From positions 40,322 through 104,321 of the forward strand of contig QZDX01000017.1 of the NCBI GenBank assembly GCA_009917555.1: 64,000 bases of DNA. The letters run 5' to 3'. The stretch comes from a bacterium 1XD21-13. GTDB taxonomy: Bacteria; Bacillota; Clostridia; Lachnospirales; Lachnospiraceae. Below the pieces are notes generated by a model, which saw only the letters and a list, made by a program, of their open reading frames with translations, had not been told where the DNA came from and made no database searches. The translations under genes and the position numbers were made by a program. This document shows, piece by piece, positions 1 to 7,293 of the stretch. The first letter of the stretch is position 1. Each line of letters begins with the position of its first letter.

Positions 1-900
1 CCGTCCAACTGTTTTCAGGCGTTTTGATTTCGCCAAGAAGGACATGAAAATGCACAAAGCCAAGGTTGCTCCCTGTCCGCCGATAAAACACATTTGAAAT
101 ACTTCATAAGTATGAATATTGGTAGGCGTAAGCCCCTGAGCTACAAGCGCTAAGTTGGCATTATGGCCTTCCATCCAAATCAAAGAAAGCAGCGGATAGA
201 TAATCCATGCGGAAATACCAAATGAATACATGAATAGAATCAAAACAACAACCAGCAAAAATCCTCCGAAGGACTGCGAGAATGTTGAAATCGGCATCAG
301 AATCGCACGAATGCTTTCAATCAAGTCAAACTGCATGGTAAAAGTAACTATAATACCAAATAAAAGACAAAGTGTCCAAGGGATAATGGAGTCAAACCAG
401 GTGATGATAAAAGAAGGCAACGCAGAATCTTCCTTAAAGAGAGAATGCTTGGCAAAAATATTAAAGACAGCTGCTACGATATATCCAGCAACCAAGGCAT
501 TCAACATACCACCTGCACCCAAATTCGCTGTTGTCAACACAAGATTTCCTGCCTCATCAAAATACGGATAGACAAGCAACAGAAACAGACCCAATCCTGC
601 AAGACCTGCCTGGCGAGACACTTTTTTAAATCTTTTTTTCTCTATGATGGTACATGGCAGCTGATAAGCAAGGAATAAACCAAACAAACCGAACGAAAAA
701 TTGCTCAACATGGAAAGATCCGGCAAAAAGGTCAAGCCAAATCCTTTAAATACACTGATCAGAGTTGCAATCGAGCCTACCAAGGTTGCTGGTACAGCAG
801 CCAAAATCGCTTCCTGTGTCGCACTGATCCAGACATTTTGTCCAATTTTCTGAATGAGCGGGGCAATACGTTCTTCAACAAAACTCATAAATTTTTTCAT
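1..900 (-). CDS. PTS transporter subunit EIIC, lactose/cellobiose type (3' end outside window)
   Basis: This is the membrane channel of a phosphotransferase sugar uptake system. Reading the minus strand from the ATG at 900 gives a continuous 300-codon frame running off the left edge. It starts MKKFMSFVEERIAPLIQKIG, with the amphipathic N-terminus and successive hydrophobic segments (for example ATLVGSIATLISV and FGLFGLFLAYQL) typical of the EIIC family for beta-glucosides and chitobiose. About 100-130 residues should be missing at the C-terminus. EIIB lies 53 bases upstream on the same strand, so the two form an operon; no EIIA is in view. The spacer to this ATG lacks a good ribosome binding site at normal distance; see the short upstream frame. 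The substrate cannot be told from sequence. Confidence 0.9.
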   Translation of the reverse strand, partial: MKKFMSFVEERIAPLIQKIGQNVWISATQEAILAAVPATLVGSIATLISVFKGFGLTFLPDLSMLSNFSFGLFGLFLAYQLPCTIIEKKRFKKVSRQAGLAGLGLFLLLVYPYFDEAGNLVLTTANLGAGGMLNALVAGYIVAAVFNIFAKHSLFKEDSALPSFIITWFDSIIPWTLCLLFGIIVTFTMQFDLIESIRAILMPISTFSQSFGGFLLVVVLILFMYSFGISAWIIYPLLSLIWMEGHNANLALVAQGLTPTNIHTYEVFQMCFIGGQGATLALCIFMSFLAKSKRLKTVGR

Positions 901-932
901 ATGTCTTTTTTGTGACTGTAGAGGTTAGTCAC
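897..932 (-). CDS. possible 11-codon leader frame coupled to EIIC
   Basis: Between EIIB and EIIC the only good ribosome binding site (AGGAG) lies about 40 bases before the EIIC ATG. Five bases after it a GTG opens a frame of 11 codons (VTNLYSHKKDI) whose TGA overlaps the EIIC start as ATGA. This arrangement would allow translational coupling. The alternative is that EIIC simply uses a weak site. Its coding status is unproven. Confidence 0.25.
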   Translation of the reverse strand: MTNLYSHKKDI

Positions 933-952
933 ATCTTCTCCTTTCTATTTTA

Positions 953-1258
953 TTATTTTAAAATATTTATAATTTGGTCAATGAGGCCATCCCCGTTTAA
1001 GGAACCATATACTGTTCCGTCTATTAATTCAGCAGGAACATGGTATTCGCTTGCCATCTCTTTGATCGCATTAAGCCGATGCTTGAAATGAGGACCTACC
1101 ATAATCAAGTCAATTTCCTCTAGATAATCCTCAACTTCAGATTCACTCCGTGCTTTGATGCTGAAATCAAGCCCGCGCGCTTTGGCAGCAACGTTCGCAT
1201 TTTTAGCCATAAATCCACTGGAAGCTCCTGACCCACAGCATAATAATATTTTTTTCAT
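953..1258 (-). CDS. PTS EIIB subunit, lactose/cellobiose family
   Basis: This 101-residue cytoplasmic phosphocarrier matches the length of stand-alone EIIB proteins of the lactose/cellobiose family. The N-terminus MKKILLCCGSGASSGFMA carries the phosphorylatable cysteine (C7 or C8) followed by the Gly/Ser-rich loop. VEDYLEEIDLIMVGPHFKHR is the expected second beta-alpha unit. It would take phosphate from EIIA and pass it to the sugar moved by EIIC. Its promoter is the divergent palindromic region upstream; the ribosome binding site is GGAGG close to the ATG. Its low GC relative to the core genes suggests this PTS locus may be acquired. Confidence 0.9.
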   Translation of the reverse strand: MKKILLCCGSGASSGFMAKNANVAAKARGLDFSIKARSESEVEDYLEEIDLIMVGPHFKHRLNAIKEMASEYHVPAELIDGTVYGSLNGDGLIDQIINILK

Positions 1259-1282
1259 TTTGTTTCCTCCTTTCCTGATCTC

Positions 1283-1377
1283 ATCATAACAAGATAAGAT
1301 TTCGTAAACAAATATACAGGAGTTCCTAATCCGGAACTCCTGTATATTTGTTTGAACTTAAAGCAATACTCTATAAT
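1283..1377. promoter_or_regulatory. divergent PTS/regulator promoter built on a 48-bp perfect palindrome
   Basis: Positions 1306-1326 and 1333-1353 are exact reverse complements (21-bp arms, 6-base centre). Toward EIIB there is a TTGTTT -35 (1311-1306), a 17-base spacer and a TATGAT -10 (1288-1283). Toward the regulator gene there is TTGTTT (1348-1353), an 18-base spacer and TATAAT (1372-1377). Both -35 boxes are therefore the outer ends of the palindrome. The likely ligand is the adjacent PRD regulator acting as a DNA-binding activator, as MtlR/LicR-type proteins do; this is inference. A terminator is unlikely because both genes point away from it. Confidence 0.8.
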
Positions 1378-1425
1378 GACATTATCCTGTAGCATAGATA
1401 AACAAATCATTGGAGTAAAGCATAT

Positions 1426-3357
1426 ATGGATAATAAACAAAAGATTCTACATTATTTATCACAACAAAAGCATTGGGTAAAAGCGAAGGATCTGGCAGTC
1501 CATTTTTCTGTTTCGGAAAGACAGATCCGCAAGTATATTGCTTCAATCAATCAGGACGCACCCCTTATCCTATCAAGCATAAAAGGATATCAGGTGGATA
1601 AAAATGAATATAGTCAATATCTTTCTAACCAGGATGGTCCTCTGACAGAGCAGGAAAACCGACGCCGCTATATTCTCCAAAAGCTACTCATGCATACAGA
1701 AGGCTATGACCTCTTTGACTTTGCCGATGAGCTCTTCGTCAGTGAAGCGACAATCAAAAAGGATATTCATGCCATTCGTCCTTTGATCCACCGCTATAGA
1801 CTAAACCTTATACGCAGCAAATCGATTCTTCGTTTAATTGGCAATGAAGAAGCGATGCGAAAACTAATGTATTCCTTTATTTCAGATTATTCTTTTCATG
1901 ACCTTTTCCTTCAGGATTGCTTTTATTTGTTTCAAAGTGCTGATGATTTTCATTCCATTCAAGGAGAAATGAAAAAAATTCTTGAAGGCTATGCCCTTAC
2001 ATGCAATGATTTCGCATTAAACAACCTCACCATCCATCTCATGATCATTTTAGACCGCGTTGAAAATGGCTGTATGCTGGAAGATAGCTTGGAAAACAGC
2101 GAATTGAATGATTCAGTTAGTTACCAGGCTGCCCTTTCTTTCAAAAATTATGTACAAAAGGAATTCGATATTTGTTTAAACCGTTCTGAACTGATCAACC
2201 TTTCTTTCATTATTGACAACAATACAAACCGTTCCGGCAACATCAACTATGACTATCTTAATATGTACAACATTCACAATTATGTTGAACAAAAGTATAT
2301 CGACATCACAAAAGATATCATTCAAAAGGTAGAGGAGAATTATTTTTTATTTCCGTTTAAAGAGAATTTCATATCCAAGTTTACTCTTCATATTCAAAAT
2401 CTATTTTTCCGTTCACAGCATCACTTTAGCGCAAAGAATCCATTGACGGATATCATTAAAACGACCTATCCCCTCATTTACGACATGGCCGTCTTTATTG
2501 CCCAAGAGCTGGAACAGAAATACGATGTCTGTTTAAATGAAGATGAAATTGCATTCATTTCATTCCATATTGGATCTTATTTTGAAGACAATTCTTTTTC
2601 TAAAATGACAATGGTCAACTGCGCATTTATCTATACAGATTATTACGATTTTTATAAGTCTGTCTTAAATAAGATCATTCAAAAATTTGAAGACAAAATC
2701 GCCATCACCAATGTCATGCCTGTCAGTGCCTGCCACGATCGGCTTAATCAGGATATAGATTTATTGATTCTGCCTATTGGCGGTTATGTATCATGCAAAA
2801 TCAAATCTGTTTCCATCAAGCCTTTTCTCGATGAGCAGGATTTGAACCAGCTTGAAAAAGCAGTAGATGAGATCTCGTTTTTAAAACAGAGGGAGGAATT
2901 AAAAGGATATATCCTGAACTTCTTTAGCGAACCGCTATTTTATAAGAAAACTATTCCGCAGAAAAAATCAGATCTTCTAAAAGAGATGACTGATGATTTA
3001 TACCAGTTGGGGTATACCAAACAGGGGTTTTATGATGATGTGAACAACCGTGAAGCTTTATCATCTACCTCATTTCATGATGTGGCAGTTCCCCACGCAT
3101 TGACATCAAAATATATACATAAAAGCTTTATTTCCATTGAACTTTTTAAAGACGGAATTGTTTGGGCAGAGAATAAAATCGTTCATGTAGTCATGATGAT
3201 AGGCATTAACGATCATTCCCGACGAATCTTTTCCAAATTCTTTGATCAAATCATTTATATGTTTGACAACCCAGCTAACATCGAAAAACTCCTACATGCG
3301 GAGCATTTTGATGATTTCTTTATAATCATAAATGAAATCTTTCAGTCTGAGCAATAA
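1426..3357 (+). CDS. PRD-containing transcriptional regulator, BglG/MtlR/LicR type
   Basis: This 643-residue protein is predicted to control the divergent PTS genes. Visible domains in order: an N-terminal winged helix (residues ~4-40, KAKDLAVHFSVSERQIRKYI), a second Mga-like helix-turn-helix (~100-135), PRD1 (~180-285), PRD2 (~295-400, with histidines in KFTLHIQNLFF and FISFHIGSYF), an EIIB-GatB-like domain (~405-490) and an EIIA-type C-terminal domain (~500-640) with DVAVPHAL around the phosphorylatable histidine. The EIIB-like part begins VNCAFIYTDYYDF and lacks a clear CxxG phosphocysteine loop. DNA-binding domains, instead of a CAT RNA-binding domain, mark it as a DNA-binding activator. 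GGAG lies 10 bases before the ATG. Confidence 0.92.
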   Translation: MDNKQKILHYLSQQKHWVKAKDLAVHFSVSERQIRKYIASINQDAPLILSSIKGYQVDKNEYSQYLSNQDGPLTEQENRRRYILQKLLMHTEGYDLFDFADELFVSEATIKKDIHAIRPLIHRYRLNLIRSKSILRLIGNEEAMRKLMYSFISDYSFHDLFLQDCFYLFQSADDFHSIQGEMKKILEGYALTCNDFALNNLTIHLMIILDRVENGCMLEDSLENSELNDSVSYQAALSFKNYVQKEFDICLNRSELINLSFIIDNNTNRSGNINYDYLNMYNIHNYVEQKYIDITKDIIQKVEENYFLFPFKENFISKFTLHIQNLFFRSQHHFSAKNPLTDIIKTTYPLIYDMAVFIAQELEQKYDVCLNEDEIAFISFHIGSYFEDNSFSKMTMVNCAFIYTDYYDFYKSVLNKIIQKFEDKIAITNVMPVSACHDRLNQDIDLLILPIGGYVSCKIKSVSIKPFLDEQDLNQLEKAVDEISFLKQREELKGYILNFFSEPLFYKKTIPQKKSDLLKEMTDDLYQLGYTKQGFYDDVNNREALSSTSFHDVAVPHALTSKYIHKSFISIELFKDGIVWAENKIVHVVMMIGINDHSRRIFSKFFDQIIYMFDNPANIEKLLHAEHFDDFFIIINEIFQSEQ

Positions 3358-3376
3358 ATGATAAGTCCCATTAACC

Positions 3377-3735
3377 GCTAAGTAAGGTTTGTAAGCAAGG
3401 CGATAAGCCGGGTTATGTCGTGAATGTTCATCTATCTAGCTCTGCCGTCGCCAGCAGAATCAAGCGACCCACCTGAAACAGCCGGGCCGGCTTACGTTTC
3501 GTTTCGGTCTTGCTCCGGATGGGGTTTACATGTGCCCCGTCTGTTACCAGACGGGCGGTAGTCTCTTACACTGCCCTTCCACCCTTACCAGTTGCCTGGC
3601 GGTACATTTCTGTTGCACTTTCCTTGGAGTTGCCTCCACCGGACGTTATCCGGCATCCTGCCCTATGGAGCCCGGACTTTCCTCACCTGACGCCTTTTGG
3701 CCTTGTCAGCCGCGAACATTTGCCTTACTTACGGT
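3377..3735 (-). ncRNA. rnpB: RNase P RNA, bacterial class A
   Basis: This is the catalytic RNA of ribonuclease P, which trims tRNA 5' ends. On the minus strand it contains the family signature GAGGAAAGTCCGGGCTCC near the 5' end (about 3694-3677) and the distal conserved block ending near CCGGCTTAT. The termini pair: GTAAGTAAGG at the 5' end with CCTTACTTA at the 3' end, which forms helix P1 and sets the limits. The length of about 360 nt fits type A RNA. The ends are accurate to a few bases. Confidence 0.95.
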
Positions 3736-3740
3736 TATTC

Positions 3741-3769
3741 ATTCTAGCACAATCCTGTTTTTCTGGCAA
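3741..3769 (-). promoter_or_regulatory. rnpB promoter
   Basis: TTGCCA (3769-3764), a 17-base spacer and TAGAAT (3746-3741) on the minus strand place transcription start about 7 bases downstream, at the predicted P1 helix. Confidence 0.75.
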
Positions 3770-3794
3770 TACCTATTGCTTAAGTTTTTCCATC

Positions 3795-3824
3795 TTGCAT
3801 CTATCCTTCCTCCTGTATTATACT
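3795..3824 (+). promoter_or_regulatory. promoter of the homocysteine methyltransferase-like gene
   Basis: TTGCAT (3795-3800), an 18-base spacer and TATACT (3819-3824) point toward the gene starting at 3878. It is back to back with the rnpB promoter. Confidence 0.5.
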
Positions 3825-3877
3825 GAATAGGAAAAGAAAGCTAATAAGCACCAAACCATACAAAGAAAGGAATTCCT

Positions 3878-4747
3878 ATGACAAAGCAAGAGTTTCAACA
3901 GCGGATAGCTCAAGGCCCTCTGATTCTGGACGGGGCTACTGGCTCCAATCTCCTAAAAATGGGTATGCCCCGTGGAATCTGCTCTGAGCAGTGGATTGCG
4001 GAGCATCCAAAGCCTCTGATTCAGTTACAGAAGGCTTACATTGAGGCCGGCTCCCACGTTGTGTACGCCCCTACCTTCCTGGCCAATCCCATCAGCCTTA
4101 AAAGCCACGGTCTTGCCCATGAGACACAGCGTTTAAACCATGAGCTAGTACGCATTTCTAAGGAAGCAGCGGCAGGAAAGGTTTTGGTAGCCGGCGATAT
4201 CAGCACCACCGGAAAGCTCATGGAGCCTATGGGGGAGATGCCCTACCAGACACTTTTTAATGCCTATAAGGAACAGATCACTTATCTGGCCGAAGCCGGT
4301 GTAGATCTCCTTGTGGCGGAAACAATGATGGCTGCCGACGAAACCATGGTGATCCTAGAGGCCGCTAGAGAGGTCTGCGACCTTCCTGTCCTTTGCAGTC
4401 TCACAATAGAATCTGACGGAAGCCTATTTTTTGGTGGGAATATCTATGATGCGGTAGAGACCCTGGAGGCTGTGGGCGCAGCGGCCGTAGGCTGTAACTG
4501 CTCCGTGGGGCCGGATCAGCTTGAAGCTGTGATTGCCGGGATCAAAAAGCGTGTCTCCATTCCTGTGATAGCTAAGCCCAATGCCGGAATGCCAAAGATT
4601 ACGGAGACTGGTGACGCTGTCTACAGCATGGGTCCGGAGGAATTTGCTGCTCATATGGCGGTGCTATACAAGGCCGGAGCATCCCTCTTAGGCGGCTGCT
4701 GCGGAACGGATCCGGAGTATATTCGGGCACTCTGTAAAAGAATTTAA
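3878..4747 (+). CDS. homocysteine S-methyltransferase domain protein
   Basis: This 289-residue single-domain protein has the same fold as the N-terminal domain of cobalamin-dependent methionine synthase. The family transfers a methyl group to homocysteine thiolate bound by zinc. Landmarks are LILDGATGSNL near residue 16, VVYAPTFLAN (~60), GCNCSVGP (~207) and the C-terminal GGCCGTDPEYI. These supply the three zinc-binding cysteines (one in GCNCS, two in GGCC). The methyl donor is not evident, since no folate or cobalamin domain is attached; it could act with a separate corrinoid protein or use S-methylmethionine. The start follows GAAAGGA at good spacing. A hairpin terminator follows immediately. 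Confidence 0.9.
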   Translation: MTKQEFQQRIAQGPLILDGATGSNLLKMGMPRGICSEQWIAEHPKPLIQLQKAYIEAGSHVVYAPTFLANPISLKSHGLAHETQRLNHELVRISKEAAAGKVLVAGDISTTGKLMEPMGEMPYQTLFNAYKEQITYLAEAGVDLLVAETMMAADETMVILEAAREVCDLPVLCSLTIESDGSLFFGGNIYDAVETLEAVGAAAVGCNCSVGPDQLEAVIAGIKKRVSIPVIAKPNAGMPKITETGDAVYSMGPEEFAAHMAVLYKAGASLLGGCCGTDPEYIRALCKRI

Positions 4748-4750
4748 AAA

Positions 4751-4790
4751 AACCAGGCAGAGCTTTGGAGGACAAAGTCTGTCTGGTTTT
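4751..4790. terminator. bidirectional intrinsic terminator
   Basis: AACCAG-CAGA-TTTG pairs with CAAA-CTG-CTGGTT, flanked by an A-run on one side and TTTT on the other. It separates the convergent methyltransferase gene and yerC. Confidence 0.7.
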
Positions 4791-4841
4791 CTGATATAAT
4801 CCTTTCAGTATGCTCAGCAAGGGATTCTTCTGCCCCAGCCT

Positions 4842-5138
4842 CTATTCCGGCTTTTTGCCAATTCGATCAAAGACCAGGTCATAGCCGTCATTTCCATAAT
4901 TCAAGGACCGGTTCACACGGCTGATGGTAGCTGTGGAGGCTCCTGTCTTTTCCGCAATCTCCAGGTAGGTTTTCTGCTCCCTGAGCATCTTAGCTACCTC
5001 AAAGCGCTGAGAAAGGGATAATAGCTCATTGATGGTGCAGACATCCTCGAAAAAGGTATAGCACTCCTCCTTATTCTCCAGGCTTAATATGGCCTCAAAC
5101 AAAAAATCCACGGCTTCGGTCCTTATTTTCTTATTCAC
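4842..5138 (-). CDS. YerC/YecD family TrpR-related DNA-binding protein
   Basis: This 98-residue protein has the TrpR-like helical fold seen across Firmicutes in the YerC/YecD family. The region SLSQRFEVAKMLREQKTYLE followed by IAEKTGASTATISRVNRSL is the helix-turn-helix. Length and the NYGNDGYDLVFDR tail match the family. The family's regulatory target is poorly known, so no pathway is assigned. It sits alone, convergent with the upstream gene and co-directional with the PHP hydrolase. Confidence 0.88.
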   Translation of the reverse strand: MNKKIRTEAVDFLFEAILSLENKEECYTFFEDVCTINELLSLSQRFEVAKMLREQKTYLEIAEKTGASTATISRVNRSLNYGNDGYDLVFDRIGKKPE

Positions 5139-5252
5139 GGCGTTCTCCTTCTATCTAAAAAATAATAGTAACGGCCTCATGCATCACTCGCTACAATGAT
5201 TCCATATGGACATTTTAGCACAGTAAAATCTTGAAGTCTACCATTTTACCTA

Positions 5253-5975
5253 TTATTTTCCACCGCAGTTTACATATTTTTTCAATTCCTCCACAGACCG
5301 GTTCACCACCAGCTCCTCCGGGAAATTCATTTCCTCCAAAAGCCTCAGTGCCTCCTCATGGCGTCCCACATCCGTATCCACATGGGCGTCACTTCCGATA
5401 ACGATAGGAGCTTTATATTCCATACAGAGCTTCAGCATTTCCATATCAAGGCCCCTGGCATTCTTTCTGGAGCCTCCCGGACGCAGGGAGCTGTTATTAA
5501 GCTCTAAGAGTACGCCATACTCCTTTGCCGCCTGAACCAAAGCCCTGTAATCTACAGGATATCGAGGGTCGTCGGGATGGCCTAAAATATTGACATAGGG
5601 ATTTTTCATGGCATTTACACAGGCTTGTGTATTGAATTCCCTGCTTCCAGGATTGATACAGGGAATATGGAGGCTTGCTATGGTAAGATCCATTTGCTTT
5701 AAGGCACGAAGCTCCAAGTCTATGGTCCCCTGCTCGTCCAGAATGTTCAGCTCCACCCCCATCATAAGCTCTACCTCATAGGCTCTGCGGTCTACCACAC
5801 GCAGATTTTGAAAATAGATGGTTTGGCAGCTTCCCCACAGTCTGGGGGCATGCTCAGTGATGGCCAAAAGCTCAAGGCCCCTCTCGGCCGCAGCATGGGC
5901 ATTTTCCCGAATGGTGCTGTAGGCGTGACCACTGGCTAAGGTATGTGTATGGGTGTCCAGAATGTCTCTCATCAT
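5253..5975 (-). CDS. PHP-domain phosphoesterase (YcdX-like)
   Basis: This 240-residue protein has the PHP metal-dependent phosphoesterase fold. N-terminal DTHTHTLASGHAYSTI supplies the first metal-binding histidines. ITEHAP (~38), VELNILD (~77), HPDDPRYP (~135) and GSDAHV (~195) give the remaining ligands in family order. YcdX-like proteins are trinuclear-zinc phosphatases of unknown physiological substrate; histidinol phosphatases have a related fold but no his genes are nearby. The start follows GAGGAG. It is divergent from the binding-protein gene. Confidence 0.87.
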   Translation of the reverse strand: MMRDILDTHTHTLASGHAYSTIRENAHAAAERGLELLAITEHAPRLWGSCQTIYFQNLRVVDRRAYEVELMMGVELNILDEQGTIDLELRALKQMDLTIASLHIPCINPGSREFNTQACVNAMKNPYVNILGHPDDPRYPVDYRALVQAAKEYGVLLELNNSSLRPGGSRKNARGLDMEMLKLCMEYKAPIVIGSDAHVDTDVGRHEEALRLLEEMNFPEELVVNRSVEELKKYVNCGGK

Positions 5976-6125
5976 TTCATAATCTCCTCTGATATTTTTC
6001 TTCCGTATGCTCCTCTATTCATTATAGGCAATGGGCCGGGGGAATTCAAGATTTATGCCTCCTGATTATCACATTTTTCCAATCCCATCATATGGTATAC
6101 CATTAGGAATGAAGGAGGATATCAT

Positions 6126-7142
6126 ATGAAAAAGAAACTGCCTGCCCTGCTGGCTGCCACAGCACTGGCTCTTATTACCATTGGCATTGCCGCCTGCGGT
6201 GGCAAAGACACACCTGCCGCCTCTGGCGATCTGACAAAGGTCACCCTCAATGAAGTGGCTCACTCTATCTTCTATGCACCTCAATACGTGGCAATTGAGG
6301 AAGGGTATTTTGCTGAGGAAGGGATTGACCTGGAGCTTGTTACCGGATTTGGAGCCGACAAGACAATGACCGCCGTTCTCTCCGGAGAGGCAGACATTGG
6401 CTTCATGGGCTCGGAAGCATCCATCTATGTGTACAGCCAGAATCCTGATGATTATATTGTGAATTTCGCCCAGCTTACTCAGCGTGCCGGCAATTTTCTG
6501 GTTGCCAGAGAGCCTATGGAGAACTTCCAGTGGTCTGATCTGAAGGGAAAGGAAGTTCTTGGCGGTCGTAAGGGCGGGATGCCCCAGATGGTCTTCGAGT
6601 ATATTCTAAAGAAGAACAATCTAGACCCGGCAACAGACATGAATATCGATCAGAGCATTGACTTTGGAGCCACAGCAGCGGCATTTTCCGGTGGAAGTGG
6701 TGACTTTACTGTAGAGTTTGAACCTGGCGCCACTACCCTAGAGACAGAGGGTGCCGGCTATGTAGTGGCTTCCCTGGGTGTGGATTCCGGCTATGTGCCC
6801 TACACAGCCTACAGCGCCAAGCAGAGCTTTATGAAGGACCACCCAGATCTGGTGCAGGGCTTCACTAATGCGCTCCAAAAAGGAATGGACTATGTACAGA
6901 ACCACACACCGGAGGAAATCGCCAAGGTGATTGCGCCCCAGTTCAAGGAGACTGATCTGGAGGTTCTTACGACGATTGTAACCCGGTACTATGAGCAGGA
7001 TACCTGGAAAGAGAATCTGGTCTTTGAGGAAGACAGCTTCACGCTCCTGCAGGACATTCTGGAGGAAGCCGGGGAATTGGAAACCAGGGTTCCTTATGAG
7101 GATCTGGTGACTACGGATTACGCAAAAAAGGCTGTACAGTAA
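6126..7142 (+). CDS. ABC transporter substrate-binding lipoprotein, NMT1/SsuA type
   Basis: This 338-residue lipoprotein has a signal peptide with lipobox GIAAC (cysteine ~24). The mature part resembles the NMT1/THI5-SsuA family: VTLNEVAHSIFYAPQYVAIE, EEGYFAEEGIDLELVTGFGA, then DKTMTAVLSGEADIGFMGSE. Known members bind nitrate, sulfonates, taurine or pyrimidine precursors; the ligand here is not identifiable. No permease or ATPase gene lies next to it, which is unusual. It must pair with components elsewhere or act as an orphan. The start follows GAAGGAGG. A long inverted repeat follows the stop. Confidence 0.88.
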   Translation: MKKKLPALLAATALALITIGIAACGGKDTPAASGDLTKVTLNEVAHSIFYAPQYVAIEEGYFAEEGIDLELVTGFGADKTMTAVLSGEADIGFMGSEASIYVYSQNPDDYIVNFAQLTQRAGNFLVAREPMENFQWSDLKGKEVLGGRKGGMPQMVFEYILKKNNLDPATDMNIDQSIDFGATAAAFSGGSGDFTVEFEPGATTLETEGAGYVVASLGVDSGYVPYTAYSAKQSFMKDHPDLVQGFTNALQKGMDYVQNHTPEEIAKVIAPQFKETDLEVLTTIVTRYYEQDTWKENLVFEEDSFTLLQDILEEAGELETRVPYEDLVTTDYAKKAVQ

Positions 7143-7159
7143 AAAACAATTCATAAAGG

Positions 7160-7210
7160 ATGTCAGGACACCAGACGGCAAATTTATGCCACATCCCAAT
7201 GTCCTGACAT
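7160..7210. repeat. inverted repeat after the binding-protein gene
   Basis: ATGTCAGGACA (7160-7170) is repeated inverted at 7200-7210 (11-bp perfect arms, 29-base loop). It lies just after the stop codon and has no long T-run, so it may stabilise the 3' end of the message or act as a weak terminator. Confidence 0.5.
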
Positions 7211-7293
7211 TCTCTAGCTTATCTGCTTCTCCGGTCTGATTCCCTTACCCGCCTGCTGTGGTAAATTCAGACCCGTACAATCATCTTAAACCA

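Noticed and set aside
1306..1353. Palindrome read as an intrinsic terminator
   Set aside because: Both flanking genes are transcribed away from it, and its ends fit -35 boxes with correct spacing on both strands.
3510..3830. Open frames on the plus strand across the RNase P RNA
   Set aside because: They overlap a complete RNA gene on the other strand, have no ribosome binding site and resemble no protein.
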